Shown here: piece after piece, positions 8,068 to 16,900 of the stretch
Layout: every line of letters starts with the position of its first letter
Numbering within the stretch: position 1 is the stretch's first letter
Source: Streptomyces scabichelini
GTDB taxonomy: Bacteria > Actinomycetota > Actinomycetes > Streptomycetales > Streptomycetaceae
Reading direction: 5' to 3'
DNA: 34,758 bases
Assembly: GCF_011045015.1 (NCBI RefSeq)
Contig: NZ_JAAKZY010000106.1
Span: 1-34,758 of the forward strand
The notes under the pieces: generated by a model
The model's database searches: none
The model's input: the letters and a program-made list of their open reading frames with translations, nothing else
Told to the model about the DNA's origin: nothing
Position numbers and translations under genes: made by a program

Positions 8068-8920
8068 CCGCCACACCATCCTGGTCACCGGAGCCACGGG
8101 CACCACCGGCCGCCGTGTCGCCTCCCGGTTCACCGCGCTCGGTCACCGGGTCACGGCGGCCAGTCGCCGTCCCGGCCCGCAGGAGGGCGCCGGGACCGTT
8201 CGCTTCGACTGGTACGACCCGGCAACCTGGGCCGGCGCCCTGCGGGACACGGACGGGGTCTACCTGATCCCTCCCGTCGGCGAACCGGACCCGGCCGCCA
8301 TCATGCTGCCCTTCCTCCGGCAGGCCCGTGCGGCCGGAGTGCGGCGCGCGGTGCTGCTCAGTTCCTCCGCCATTCCCGCAGGTGGTCCGGCAGTCGGCCA
8401 GGTGCACAGTGCGCTTCCCGAGGTGTTCGACCAGTGGGCGGTACTGCGGCCGTCGTGGTTCATGCAGAACTTCACCGAGAAGCACGCGCACGCGGACAGC
8501 ATCCGCGACGAAGGCGTCATCATGTCCGCGACCGGCAAGGGACGGGTCGGCTTCATCGACGCCGACGACATCGCGGCGGTCGCCGTCCACGCCCTCACCG
8601 ACGACCCCGCACCCAACACCGATCTGCTCATCACCGGTCCCCAGGCGCTGAGTTACGACGACGTCGCCGCCGTCCTCACCGAGGTCACCGGCAGGCCCGT
8701 CTCCCACCGGCCGCTCCCCTACGAGCAGTTGCGCGACCGCCTGGCCGCCGACATACCCGAGGAGTTCGCGCAGCTGCTGGCCGGCCTTGACCTCTCGATC
8801 TCCCGGGGAACGGAGGATCGCACGACCGACACCGTCGAACGCCTCACCGGCCGCCCGCCCCGCAGCTTCCGCGAACATGTCGAAAATGCCGATCACGCCA
8901 TGGAGAAGGCGACGCGGTAG
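8060..8920 (+). CDS. NmrA-like NAD(P)-binding oxidoreductase
   Basis: 286 residues of the atypical short-chain dehydrogenase group (NmrA/QorB/azoreductase-like). The N-terminal Rossmann motif TGATGTTGR (about residues 10-18) is intact. RPSWFMQNF, followed by a region reading GKGRVGFIDADDIAAVAVHAL, is the hallmark of this family, in which the protein binds NAD(P) and acts either as a quinone reductase or as a redox sensor. The catalytic Tyr-x3-Lys of classical SDRs is not evident, as is usual here. It overlaps the SnoaL-like gene by 8 nt, and its ATG 8060 follows GAGGA, so the two are one operon under the TetR operators. The natural substrate is unknown. Confidence 0.88.
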   Translation: MADRHTILVTGATGTTGRRVASRFTALGHRVTAASRRPGPQEGAGTVRFDWYDPATWAGALRDTDGVYLIPPVGEPDPAAIMLPFLRQARAAGVRRAVLLSSSAIPAGGPAVGQVHSALPEVFDQWAVLRPSWFMQNFTEKHAHADSIRDEGVIMSATGKGRVGFIDADDIAAVAVHALTDDPAPNTDLLITGPQALSYDDVAAVLTEVTGRPVSHRPLPYEQLRDRLAADIPEEFAQLLAGLDLSISRGTEDRTTDTVERLTGRPPRSFREHVENADHAMEKATR

Positions 8921-8944
8921 CGGTCCCCGCGACGGTCCCCGCGA
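8921..8944. repeat. 12-bp tandem duplication at a convergent junction
   Basis: CGGTCCCCGCGA occurs twice in a row immediately after the NmrA-like stop codon (TAG 8918-8920), followed by a short CGGTCA/CGGTCA run into the Nudix 3' end. It looks like a slippage duplication in the 36-nt gap; no hairpin terminator was seen here. Confidence 0.7.
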
Positions 8945-8956
8945 ACACGGTCACGG

Positions 8957-9343
8957 TCACGCGAGAGCACCACTCGCCCGCAGCAGGGGCAGTAGGTGGT
9001 CGCGCAGCGCGGGAGAGAACCGCAGGTCGTTCTCGCGGCCGGAGATCCACCGCATGTGCGCGAGTTCGGCGGCGGGCCGGGGAACGCCGTCGATCCCCGC
9101 CTCGTACAGGGTCAGCTTCATGGGCACCCGCTCAAGGGCCGCCTCGGCTTCGACGTCGACCAGGAAGCGCGGCTCCACGGGCCGCACCCCCAGCTCCTCG
9201 TCCAGCTCCCGCACCAGCGCGTCCATCAACTCCTCGCCCGCATCGGGCTTGCCGCCGGGCAGATAGAAGACATCGGGAGCCGCCTGCTTGCTCACCACCA
9301 GGAGCCGCCCCTCCTGAACGATCACGGCCGCCACGACAACCAT
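8957..9343 (-). CDS. Nudix hydrolase
   Basis: 128 residues. A complete Nudix box GX5EX7REX2EEXG is present at about residues 31-52 (GKPDAGEELMDALVRELDEELG), which binds the divalent metal that hydrolyses a nucleoside diphosphate linked to a variable moiety. The rest of the fold is present (VVVAAVIVQEGRLLVVSK ahead of the box, ELAHMRWISGRE behind it). Substrate could be an oxidised nucleotide, a nucleotide sugar or a cofactor; the sequence does not say. It begins 14 nt after the hemC-like stop on the same strand, so the two are probably co-transcribed. Confidence 0.9.
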   Translation of the reverse strand: MVVVAAVIVQEGRLLVVSKQAAPDVFYLPGGKPDAGEELMDALVRELDEELGVRPVEPRFLVDVEAEAALERVPMKLTLYEAGIDGVPRPAAELAHMRWISGRENDLRFSPALRDHLLPLLRASGALA

Positions 9344-9357
9344 GTGGTCACCGCCCT

Positions 9358-10290
9358 CTAATGAGGGATGCCGTCGATCACCTCACGGGCTCCCTGGCGG
9401 AGGAGGGCGACGGCGACGGACGTGCCGAGAGTGGACGGATCGAGTCGGCCCGCCCATTCGTGGGCGTTGAGGACGGTCTTTCCGTCCGGGGTGAACACAG
9501 CGGCGCGCAGGGAGAGTTCCCCGCCGTCCTCGGTTTGGGCGTACCCGGCGATGGGGCTGTTGCAGTGGCCTTGGAGGACGTGCAGGAGCATGCGTTCGGC
9601 GAGGGTTTCGCGGTGGGTGTCCGGGTGGCCGAGGCCGCTGACGGTGTCGATGGTCTCGGTGTCGTCCTCCCTGCACTGGAGGGCGAGCACGCCCGCGCCG
9701 ATCGGCGGCATCATCTTCCCCACCGGGAGGATCTCCGTGATCACGTCGGCGCGGCCGATGCGTTCGAGGCCGGAGACGGCCAGCAGGAGGGCGTCGGCCT
9801 GCCCGGCCGCGAGCTTTTCGAGACGCCGGTTGGCGTTGCCGCGCATCGGGACGCAGGTGAGGTGCGGGTATGAGGCGGCGATCTGAGCGATGCGCCGCAC
9901 GGAGGACGTGCCGATACGGGTGCCGGGCGGCAGCTCGCCGAGGGTGAGGCCCTCCGGGTGGATCAGTGCGTCCCGGATGTCGTCCCGCTCGAGGAACGCC
10001 GCGAACATCGTTCCGGCCGGCAGGGGCCGGTCCGCGGGGATGTCCTTGACGCAGTGGACGGCGAGGTCGGCGTCACCGGCGAGGAGCGCGGCGTCCACCT
10101 CCTTGGTGAAGGCCCCCTTGCCTTCGACGAGAGACAGATCGCCCATCCACTTGTCGCCGGTCGTCTTCACGGCGACCACCTCGGTGCGAATCGCCGGGTG
10201 GAGCGCTGCCAGCTCGGCGCGGACGCGTTCCACCTGGGCCAGTGCCATCGGGGAGTCGCGGGAGACGATGCGAATCAGATCAGCGGGCAT
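9358..10290 (-). CDS. hemC: Hydroxymethylbilane synthase (porphobilinogen deaminase), divergent copy
   Basis: 310 residues. The enzyme joins four porphobilinogen units into hydroxymethylbilane in tetrapyrrole synthesis. Positions equivalent to the known active site are present: Arg11 (SRDS), Lys82-Asp83 (HCVKD, where most enzymes have HSxKD), Arg132-Arg133 (GTSSVRR), Arg150 (MRGN), Arg156 (NRRL), Arg177 (SGLERIG) and Cys243 (LQGHCNSPIAG), which should carry the dipyrromethane cofactor; the usual motif there is GGCxxP. So it should be active but is an outlying sequence. Start MPADLIRIVSRDS at ATG 10290 matches the family's N-terminus. It is not next to hemA, hemD or hemB; streptomycetes usually have hemC in such a cluster elsewhere, so this may be a paralogue. 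Confidence 0.82.
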   Translation of the reverse strand: MPADLIRIVSRDSPMALAQVERVRAELAALHPAIRTEVVAVKTTGDKWMGDLSLVEGKGAFTKEVDAALLAGDADLAVHCVKDIPADRPLPAGTMFAAFLERDDIRDALIHPEGLTLGELPPGTRIGTSSVRRIAQIAASYPHLTCVPMRGNANRRLEKLAAGQADALLLAVSGLERIGRADVITEILPVGKMMPPIGAGVLALQCREDDTETIDTVSGLGHPDTHRETLAERMLLHVLQGHCNSPIAGYAQTEDGGELSLRAAVFTPDGKTVLNAHEWAGRLDPSTLGTSVAVALLRQGAREVIDGIPH

Positions 10291-10398
10291 GGAGGCACGA
10301 TAGCCCCTTGGATACGGGCCGCGACGACGAGACGGAGCAGGCCGGGAGGTCGGCCGGGGTCGGTCCGCCACTCCCGAGAAGGCGACGACCGGCACTTC

Positions 10399-10420
10399 GT
10401 GACGTTTACGTTTTCGTCAC
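10399..10420. promoter_or_regulatory. 22-bp dyad in the hemC/DUF485 divergent region
   Basis: GTGACG (10399-10404) and CGTCAC (10415-10420) are perfect inverted arms around a 10-nt AT-rich centre. The 377-nt gap 10291-10667 otherwise holds no gene. The arms recall a CRP/FNR-type half-site (GTGA/TCAC), an attractive idea for control of a carboxylate uptake operon, but this is inference. Confidence 0.4.
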
Positions 10421-10569
10421 AACTGGCCAATGGGGCAAGAGGGTTTATCGCAGGTAACACCCGAGGTCAGCGAAGCAAGCGCATACCGACCAGCCAGTTT
10501 GGTGAAAAGGCAGCGCATTTCGGAGACGCCGAGTAGCGTGCGTGGCTCGCTGCCCCCCTTCAACTCCAC

Positions 10570-10620
10570 TTCCGTCCAGCTCCATCCAGTTTCCGTCCAG
10601 TTCCGTTCAGTTCCGTTCAG
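10570..10620 (+). repeat. Five-copy ~10-bp tandem repeat in the leader of the symporter operon
   Basis: Five consecutive units close to TTCCGTTCAG (10570-10579, 10580-10589, an 11-nt unit to 10600, 10601-10610, 10611-10620; the last two are identical) lie 48-98 nt before the DUF485 start. The near-helical-turn period puts every unit on the same DNA face. Could be a cooperative binding array or a slippage tract in the 5' UTR. Confidence 0.7.
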
Positions 10621-10667
10621 TTCCCTGCGGTCCGTACCCGGGCCCGAGCCACGCAAGGAAAACCGGG

Positions 10668-11105
10668 ATGTCCTACGACCCGTCCCCCTCGTACCCAGTC
10701 CCACCCCCGCACGACTCTTCGCGCTCGTACGCCACCTACCCCTGGGCACCACAACCGCAGCCGGAACCCGAGCCTGCACGCCGGCCCCGGCACTCGGCGC
10801 TCGGCCACCACAGCGACATCCGCGTTCTGCGCACCGCGTACCGCTGGCAGCGACGCGTGGCGACACTGACGGCGCTGGGCTACTTCACGCTCTTCCTCGT
10901 CCTGTCCGCGTACGCGCCGGCGTTCATGACGAGGGAAGTGACGGACGGACTGCCCGTAGGACTGCTGCTCGGCCTCATCCAGGTGCCCGTCACCTGCGCG
11001 GCGATCGTGCTGTACGAGTACACGGCTCGCCGCGGCGTCGACCCGATCGCCGAACGCATAAGGAAGCAGGCGGAGCTGGACGCCAAGCGGGAGGCCGCGC
11101 GATGA
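10668..11105 (+). CDS. DUF485 small membrane protein (YjcH-like)
   Basis: 145 residues: a Pro-rich cytoplasmic N-terminus of about 50 residues, then LRTAYRWQRRVATLTALGYFTLFLVLSAYAP and a second hydrophobic helix (GLLLGLIQVPVTCAAIVLYEY), ending in a charged tail. This two-helix layout is that of DUF485 proteins, which are encoded immediately upstream of acetate/monocarboxylate symporters (yjcH-actP in E. coli) and are thought to assist them. ATG 10668 is chosen for its AAGGA ribosome binding site; the longer in-frame reading from 10542 would translate the tandem-repeat leader. Its stop overlaps the symporter start by 4 nt (ATGA at 11102-11105). Confidence 0.88.
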   Translation: MSYDPSPSYPVPPPHDSSRSYATYPWAPQPQPEPEPARRPRHSALGHHSDIRVLRTAYRWQRRVATLTALGYFTLFLVLSAYAPAFMTREVTDGLPVGLLLGLIQVPVTCAAIVLYEYTARRGVDPIAERIRKQAELDAKREAAR

Positions 11106-12706
11106 CCGGGTTCAGCAGTTCCGCGCAGGCGATGTCCCTGGTGGCGTTCACCGTGGTGGCCACCATCACGCTGCTGCTGTGCGTGATGACCGGCCCAGAC
11201 CGCGACGACCTCGACGAGTTCTACACCGGGTACAGCTCGCTGTCCCCGATGCGCAACGGCCTTGCCATCGCGGGCGACTACATCTCCGTCGCGACGGTGC
11301 TCGGCACGGGCGGCGTGATCGCACTGTTCGGCTACGACGGGGTCGTACTAGCCCTGAGCACCGCCCTCTCCCTGATGCTGCTGATGTTCCTGCTGGCCGA
11401 ACCGCTGCGCAACGCGGGCCGGTTCACCATGGGGGACGTACTCGCGCGACGGATGCCGGGACGCTCCGTACGCATCACGGCCTGCGTCGTGACGCTCGCC
11501 GCGCTGATGCCGATGATGCTGGTCCAACTCGCCGGCACCGGCGACCTGCTGGCGTTCCTCCTCGGCTTCTCCAGCGACGCGCTGAAGACCGGCTGCATCA
11601 TCGGGCTCGGCACGCTGATGATCAGCTACGCGGCGATCGGCGGCATGAAGGGCACCGCGCTCATCCAGATCCTGAAGATCGTGATGCTGCTCGGCTCGGG
11701 CACCGTCATCTCCGTACTCATCCTGCACAGGTTCGACTGGGACCTCGGCGGCCTCTTCAGCACGGCGGCGGAGAGCAGTGGGGCGGGGTCGGCGTTCCTG
11801 AACTCGGGGCTGCAGTTCGCGGGCGGGCCCAGCCCCAAGCTGGACATGATCACCTCACAACTGACGGTGGTACTCGGCGCCGCGGTGCTGCCGCACATCA
11901 CCATGCGCATGTACACCGCGCGCAGCGCGCGTGAGGTGCGTCGGTCGATGTCCTGGGCGGTGCCGGCCGTGGCGCTGTTCGTGCTGATCATCACGGTCGT
12001 CGGGTTCGGGACCGTGGCCATGATCGGGCGGGAGGCGATCACGGCGGTGGATCCGCAGGGGAACACGGCGTATCTGCTGGGCTCGCGTGCCGTGTTCGGG
12101 ACGGATGTGTCGACGGGCGAGACGCTGTTGTTCACCACCGTCACGGCGGCGATCTTCCTGACGGTGCTCGCGTCGGTGGCCGGGATGATCCTCGCCTGCG
12201 CCAACTCTCTTGCGCATGACGTGTTCGCCCATGGGAGGAAGCAGTTGTCGCCGCGCCGGGAGATGACGTTGGCCCGGCTGTCCGCGGCTGCCGTCGGCGT
12301 TCCGACGATCCTGCTGGCCACGCTCGTCCAGCACCGGAGCCTGCAGCCGCTCGTCACGCTGTCGTTCTGCCTCGGGGCCTCGGCGATCGCGCCCGCGCTG
12401 GTGTACGGGCTCTTCTGGCGCCGCTACACCCGTGCGGGGCTGCTCTGCACGTTGATCGGCGGCTCGCTCAGCACGTTCATCCTGATGAGCGGCACCAATC
12501 TGGTCTCCGGCTCGCCCATCTCCGCCTTCCCCGACCATGACTTCACCTGGTTCCCCTTCACGACCACCGGGCTCCTCTCCATCCCCCTCGGCTTCGCCTT
12601 CGGCTGGCTGGGGACGGTGGCCTCCGGGCGACGGCAGGCGGAGGAGCAGCGGAAGCAGTATGAGGCGGTTGAGGGGTTGATTCTGGCGGGGGTGGTGCGG
12701 AGGTGA
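11102..12706 (+). CDS. Sodium:solute symporter (ActP/MctC-like monocarboxylate permease)
   Basis: 534 residues with about 13 membrane segments, sodium:solute symporter family. Family features include DDLDEFYTGYSSLSPMRNGLAIAGDYISVATVLGTGG (residues about 33-68), the position where ActP and MctC have their first conserved helices, and the ISYAAIGGMKGTALIQILK stretch (about residues 177-195), the usual SSS signature. Likely cargo is acetate or a short monocarboxylate, inferred from the DUF485 partner and family likeness. The ATG overlaps the DUF485 stop by 4 nt, so the genes are translationally coupled. The gene is followed by a direct repeat and a hairpin shared with the convergent coiled-coil gene. 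Confidence 0.9.
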   Translation: MTGFSSSAQAMSLVAFTVVATITLLLCVMTGPDRDDLDEFYTGYSSLSPMRNGLAIAGDYISVATVLGTGGVIALFGYDGVVLALSTALSLMLLMFLLAEPLRNAGRFTMGDVLARRMPGRSVRITACVVTLAALMPMMLVQLAGTGDLLAFLLGFSSDALKTGCIIGLGTLMISYAAIGGMKGTALIQILKIVMLLGSGTVISVLILHRFDWDLGGLFSTAAESSGAGSAFLNSGLQFAGGPSPKLDMITSQLTVVLGAAVLPHITMRMYTARSAREVRRSMSWAVPAVALFVLIITVVGFGTVAMIGREAITAVDPQGNTAYLLGSRAVFGTDVSTGETLLFTTVTAAIFLTVLASVAGMILACANSLAHDVFAHGRKQLSPRREMTLARLSAAAVGVPTILLATLVQHRSLQPLVTLSFCLGASAIAPALVYGLFWRRYTRAGLLCTLIGGSLSTFILMSGTNLVSGSPISAFPDHDFTWFPFTTTGLLSIPLGFAFGWLGTVASGRRQAEEQRKQYEAVEGLILAGVVRR

Positions 12707-12707
12707 G

Positions 12708-12746
12708 GCCTCCGGCGGTTGGGCGGGCTGCCTCCGGCGGTTGGGC
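12708..12746. repeat. 17-bp direct repeat after the symporter gene
   Basis: GCCTCCGGCGGTTGGGC occurs at 12708-12724 and again at 12730-12746, starting 2 nt after the symporter stop. Together with the hairpin at 12825 it fills the 135-nt convergent gap. It looks like a fragment of a dispersed Streptomyces intergenic repeat. Confidence 0.65.
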
Positions 12747-12810
12747 AGGGCAGCCTTCGGGGGTGGCGGGTGTCGGTTCGCGGGCGGCTGCGGGTCAGTT
12801 GTGGCTGGTC

Positions 12811-12837
12811 GCGCAGTTCCCCGCGCCCCTTCGGGGC
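12811..12837. terminator. Convergent terminator-like element (common Streptomyces intergenic repeat)
   Basis: GCGCAGTTCCCCGCGCCCC leads into a short stem GCCCC (12825-12829) / GGGGC (12833-12837) with a TTC loop. The sequence matches a repeat often seen at the ends of Streptomyces genes. It lies between the symporter (plus) and the coiled-coil gene (minus) and probably ends both transcripts. Confidence 0.6.
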
Positions 12838-12841
12838 ACGG

Positions 12842-13729
12842 TTAGTCCGGTGGTGTCTGGCCCGTCAGGGTTGTGAGGCTGTCTCGTACGTGGTCCATGT
12901 GGGCCTGTACGTCCTCCCGTTGTTCGGCGTGTGCGCGCAGGATGCGTTCCGTGTCGCGGGCGATGCGGTCCTCGCGGGCGTGGGCCTCCGCGAGCAGCTC
13001 GGCGGCCCGGGTCTCCGCGTCCTCCTGGAGGTGACGGGTCGACTCCTGTGCCTCGGCCAGGGCCCGTTCGGCCTCGGCGAGGTCGGCCTCGGCGCGCGAC
13101 ACCAGCGGCGCGTACTGCGCGTCGACCGCGGCCTCCGGCTGAGCCGCCGCGTGCTCGACCTCCTCCCAGCGCTCGGCATGCTCCTTCTCCTGCTCGGCAA
13201 GCAGGCTCTCCGAACGCTGCCGCATCTCACGCAGCGCGGCGAGCGCCTCCCCGCGGCACTCCTTCGCCTCGAGCCGCGCGCCGATCCGGTACTCGTCGGC
13301 CTCGGCCTGGGCGGCGAGCAACCGCTGACGGGCCCGTTCGTCGGCCTCGCCGCGCACCGCGTCGGCGTCCGCCCGTACCGCCTCACGCATCCGCTCGGCC
13401 GCGGCCTCCGCCTCCTCGACGACACGGCTCGCCTCCCGCCGGGCGTTCTCGCGGAGCGCCGCCGCCTCCTCCTCGCCGAGTTCGAAGATCCGCCGGGCAC
13501 GGTCACTGAGCGTCTCGTACGTCTGCGGAGGGAGCGCGGCCACCAGCTCGGCCAGCCGCTGCGCCTCCGCCTCCATCTCCTTGGCCAGCACCGTCAGTCG
13601 GGCCGCGCGCTCCCACGCGGCGTCACGGTCCTGTGAGAGTGCCTCCGCGTACAAGTCCACCTGATCGGGACGGTAACCACGCCCCCGTACGGACATGAAG
13701 CCCTGAGGCGACACCGATGCGCTGCTCAT
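12842..13729 (-). CDS. DivIVA/FilP-like coiled-coil protein (often named cellulose-binding protein)
   Basis: 295 residues, nearly all helical. The N-terminal section MSVRGRGYRPDQVDLYAEALSQDRDAAWERA (from residue 12) is the short DivIVA-like lead seen in actinobacterial cytoskeletal proteins. It is followed by about 230 residues of Ala/Glu/Arg-rich heptads (EAAAERMREAVRADADAVRGEADERARQR and similar), a long coiled coil. Proteins of this kind in Streptomyces are labelled cellulose-binding protein and are related to filament-forming coiled-coil proteins of hyphal tips; cytoplasmic scaffold function is inferred. ATG 13729 has GAGG and AGGGGA just upstream. It is monocistronic, facing the symporter operon. 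Confidence 0.8.
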   Translation of the reverse strand: MSSASVSPQGFMSVRGRGYRPDQVDLYAEALSQDRDAAWERAARLTVLAKEMEAEAQRLAELVAALPPQTYETLSDRARRIFELGEEEAAALRENARREASRVVEEAEAAAERMREAVRADADAVRGEADERARQRLLAAQAEADEYRIGARLEAKECRGEALAALREMRQRSESLLAEQEKEHAERWEEVEHAAAQPEAAVDAQYAPLVSRAEADLAEAERALAEAQESTRHLQEDAETRAAELLAEAHAREDRIARDTERILRAHAEQREDVQAHMDHVRDSLTTLTGQTPPD

Positions 13730-13846
13730 CCTCGAATCCCCTCTCCGGCGACGTACAGCATGATTTGCCGCACATCTTGGTGGATCAGACGGAAGTGTTC
13801 ATAACGCGACACTCCGCCCATGCAGCCAGCCGGGGAGCTGAGCGCG

Positions 13847-13887
13847 AAAAAAGGGGGCCGGGCCCGGTCAACCGACCGGGCCCGGCC
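13847..13887 (-). terminator. Strong intrinsic terminator of the SUKH-4 fusion gene
   Basis: A perfect 15-bp stem (13855-13869 with 13874-13887/8, loop AACC) of alternating GGGCC/CCCGG. Read leftward it is followed by a T-run (the A-run at 13847-13852 on the plus strand). Textbook rho-independent terminator about 50 nt beyond the stop of the minus-strand gene at 13940, and it also insulates the coiled-coil gene promoter. Confidence 0.92.
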
Positions 13888-13939
13888 CTTCACCCATCAG
13901 TGAGACGACTTCGACGCCTTCGTCGCCTTCAACACGACG

Positions 13940-16900
13940 TCAGAGCAAGCCGTCCCACATCTGCTCCAGCAGCACCGACCACCAGCTCTCCGGCGAACCG
14001 AGCGCCGCCGGGTCGAGGGAGGCGAGCTGTGCCTGGAAGTCGACGGTCCAACGACCCGCCTGCTCCTGGTTCAGCCCGAAGCGAAGACGCCACATACGGC
14101 CCAGCAAGGCCAGGCTGCGCGCGAACTCCGGCAGCCCGGTGTTCACGAACTGCGGCGGTACGGGAGCACCGCCCGGCCCTGCCTCGACCGGTACGGCCAC
14201 GATGTTCGCCGTGCCGTACTGGACGCAGATCGCCTTCCCGAAGTCGCTGCCCATGACGAGGTACGAGCCCGCGTCCGCGGCCGGCTGCACCCCGCGCTCC
14301 TGCGCCAGTTCGGCGAGCGTCGGGACCGGGCGGCCCGGCTGCGCCTGCGCCCAGAAGAACGGGTTCATGTCCGTCGGCAGTCCGGCCACCACGAGCGTGT
14401 GCGCCACAACCGGCGGTACGCCCTGCCGGGACACCGCGGCCTGGTCGAACCGGAAGATTCCCGGCCCGAACGCCGCCGCCAGCTCCTGGCCGATCGCCTC
14501 CGGCGGAATCGGCGGCGAGGGCTGCACCGGCGGCAACGGCGCACGCACCGGTGCCGGTCGGGCAGGCCCGTCCGCCACCTGGTGCAACTCGCCTTGGTGC
14601 GCGATCAGTTGGGCCATGCCCTGCTGACGGCTCGCGTGATCCGTGCCGTACGGGGCGATGCTGGTGATCCGCGCCTGCGGCCAGCTCTCCCGGATCATCC
14701 GCGCACAGTACGCACCCGGCAGTTCGCAGGACTCCAGCTCCGTGTGGAGCTCCAGCACCTGCTGCGGGGGCACGTTCATGGCACGCAGCTCGTGCAGGAT
14801 CTGCCACTCCGGGTGCGGCGTGCCCGGCGCGGAACGCCGGATGAGCTGCTGCTCGGAACCGTCCTGCGCGCGGTAACGGAGTACCGCCTGATAACCGGGG
14901 CCGACGGTCGGCTGGCCCTGCTGCGGATAGCCGTACGCCGGGGGCTGCTGACCTGGCAACGACCCGCCCGGCATGGGGGGCTGACCCGGCATCGGCTGGG
15001 GGGTGCCCGGAGGCATCCCGGGAGCACCGGGCGCGCCGGGCGGCATGCCGGGAGCCTGGGGCGGCGGAGGCGTGCCCGGACCGGCGGGGCCGGGACCAGG
15101 ACCGGGGCCGGACAGCACTGTCTGGGCGTGGTGGACACCACCGGAGGGCGTGCCGCCCGGAGGGTTCGGAGCACCGGGCGGCTGAGGCGCGCCCGGGGTG
15201 CCGGGGGCGCCCGGCGGCTGGGGGACGCCAGGACCGCCCTGGCCAGGAGCGCCAGGGCCAGGAGTGCCGGGGCCGGGACCGGCGAGCATGGTGGCCGCAT
15301 GGTGGACGCCACCGGACGGCGTACCCGGCGGGTTGGGAGCGCCCGGAGGCTGCGGCGCACCAGGCGCACCAGGCTGGCCGGGAGCACCGGGCGGGCCCGG
15401 CGGCTTGGGCCCACCGGAACTGCCGCCGGGCTGATTCGGATCGGCGAACACCGTTGCGGCGTGATGGACGCCACCGGAGGGCGTACCACCCGGAGGGTTC
15501 GGAGCACCGGGCGGCTGAGGCGCACCCGGCCTGCCAGGCGCACCCGACCCCTCGGGCCCGTCAGGACCGAGCTGCGAGACGAACTGGGTGGGGACGTACC
15601 CACTACCCCCTGGCGTCCCCGGCGCACCGGGCCCGGACGGCGGAGGCGTACCCCCCGGCCGCGCACCCGGCGTCCCGGGCGCACCCGGCGGAGGCGGCGT
15701 ACTGACTCCACCGCCGCCCCGCGCCCCACGCGGCGGCGACTGCGCCTTGCTGGTCGCGGCGTCGGCGATGTCACCGGCGTTGGGCGGCAACGGCCGCCCC
15801 GGCGCCCCCGGACCGCCGGGCGGCTGCGGCGGGTTGGGCCCGGCGGGAGGCGGCGTACCCGGAGCAGCACCGGGCCCCTGCGGATAGCCGTACGAGGAGC
15901 CGGGCGGCGGAGTACCAGGCGCCCCCGGACCCTGAGGAGCCCCAGGCGGCGGCGTACCCGGAGCCGCACCAGGCCCCTGCGGGTACCCGTACGAGGAACC
16001 AGGAGGCGGAGTACCGGGCGCACCCGGAGGCGGCGCCCCCTGCGGACCACCCGCAGCCGGCGCACCAGGCCCCTGCGGATAGCCGTACGAGGACCCGGGC
16101 GGCGGAGTACCAGGCGCACCCGAACCCTGAGGAGCCCCAGGCGGCGGCGTACCCGGAGCCGCACCGGACCCCTGCGGATACCCGTACGAGGAACCAGGAG
16201 GCGGAGTACCGGGCGCACCCGGAGGCGGCGCCCCCTGCGGACCAGCCGGAGCCGGCGCTCCCGGCCTCTGCGAAGCAGCGGGCGGTGGCGTGCCCGGTGT
16301 GGCCCGGCCCTGCTCGTCGTCGAGCTGCGCGGACACCGCCGTGCGCGGAAGCTGGCTGCCGCCTGACATCAGCGCGGTCTTGGCGTCGGGTGCCGCGGGC
16401 GGTGGCGTACCGCCGTCGTCGGCATCGCTCAGCGGCGGCGCGAACACCGTCGCCGGCAACGGCACCGAACGGTCCTCGCCCGACTCGGCGTTGGTGTCGG
16501 TCCCGGCCCACGGGGTGGCCGCGGCGGGCGTACCCGGCCCGTCGCCGGTACCCGAGTCCGCCCCGCCTCCGGCGGCGGGCCACGACGTGCCACCCCCGGG
16601 AGCGGCGGGCGTACCGGGCGCCGACGGAGCACCGGGCGGCCCGGACGGCGCACCCGAATCCCTCGCTGCCGACGGCGAACTCCCGCCTCGCGCCGACCCA
16701 TTGGCGGCGCCGGCCCCGGCGTCGGCGGATGCGGCAGCCGGACGAGAACCTGTCCCGTCGGACGAACCCGCGGACGAACCGGACGAATCCCCGGCGGGCC
16801 GGGACGAGCCCCCGGAGGACCCGGAGGACCCGGTCGACGCCCCCTCCCGCCGATCCGGAATCCCCATCCGGTCCGCCGCCTCCTGCAACCACTCCGGAGG

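Noticed and set aside
14399..16366. Arg-rich plus-strand frame opposite the linker of the SUKH-4 fusion
   Set aside because: A product of the repetitive Pro/Gly codons on the other strand; the minus frame has domains at both ends and a terminator.
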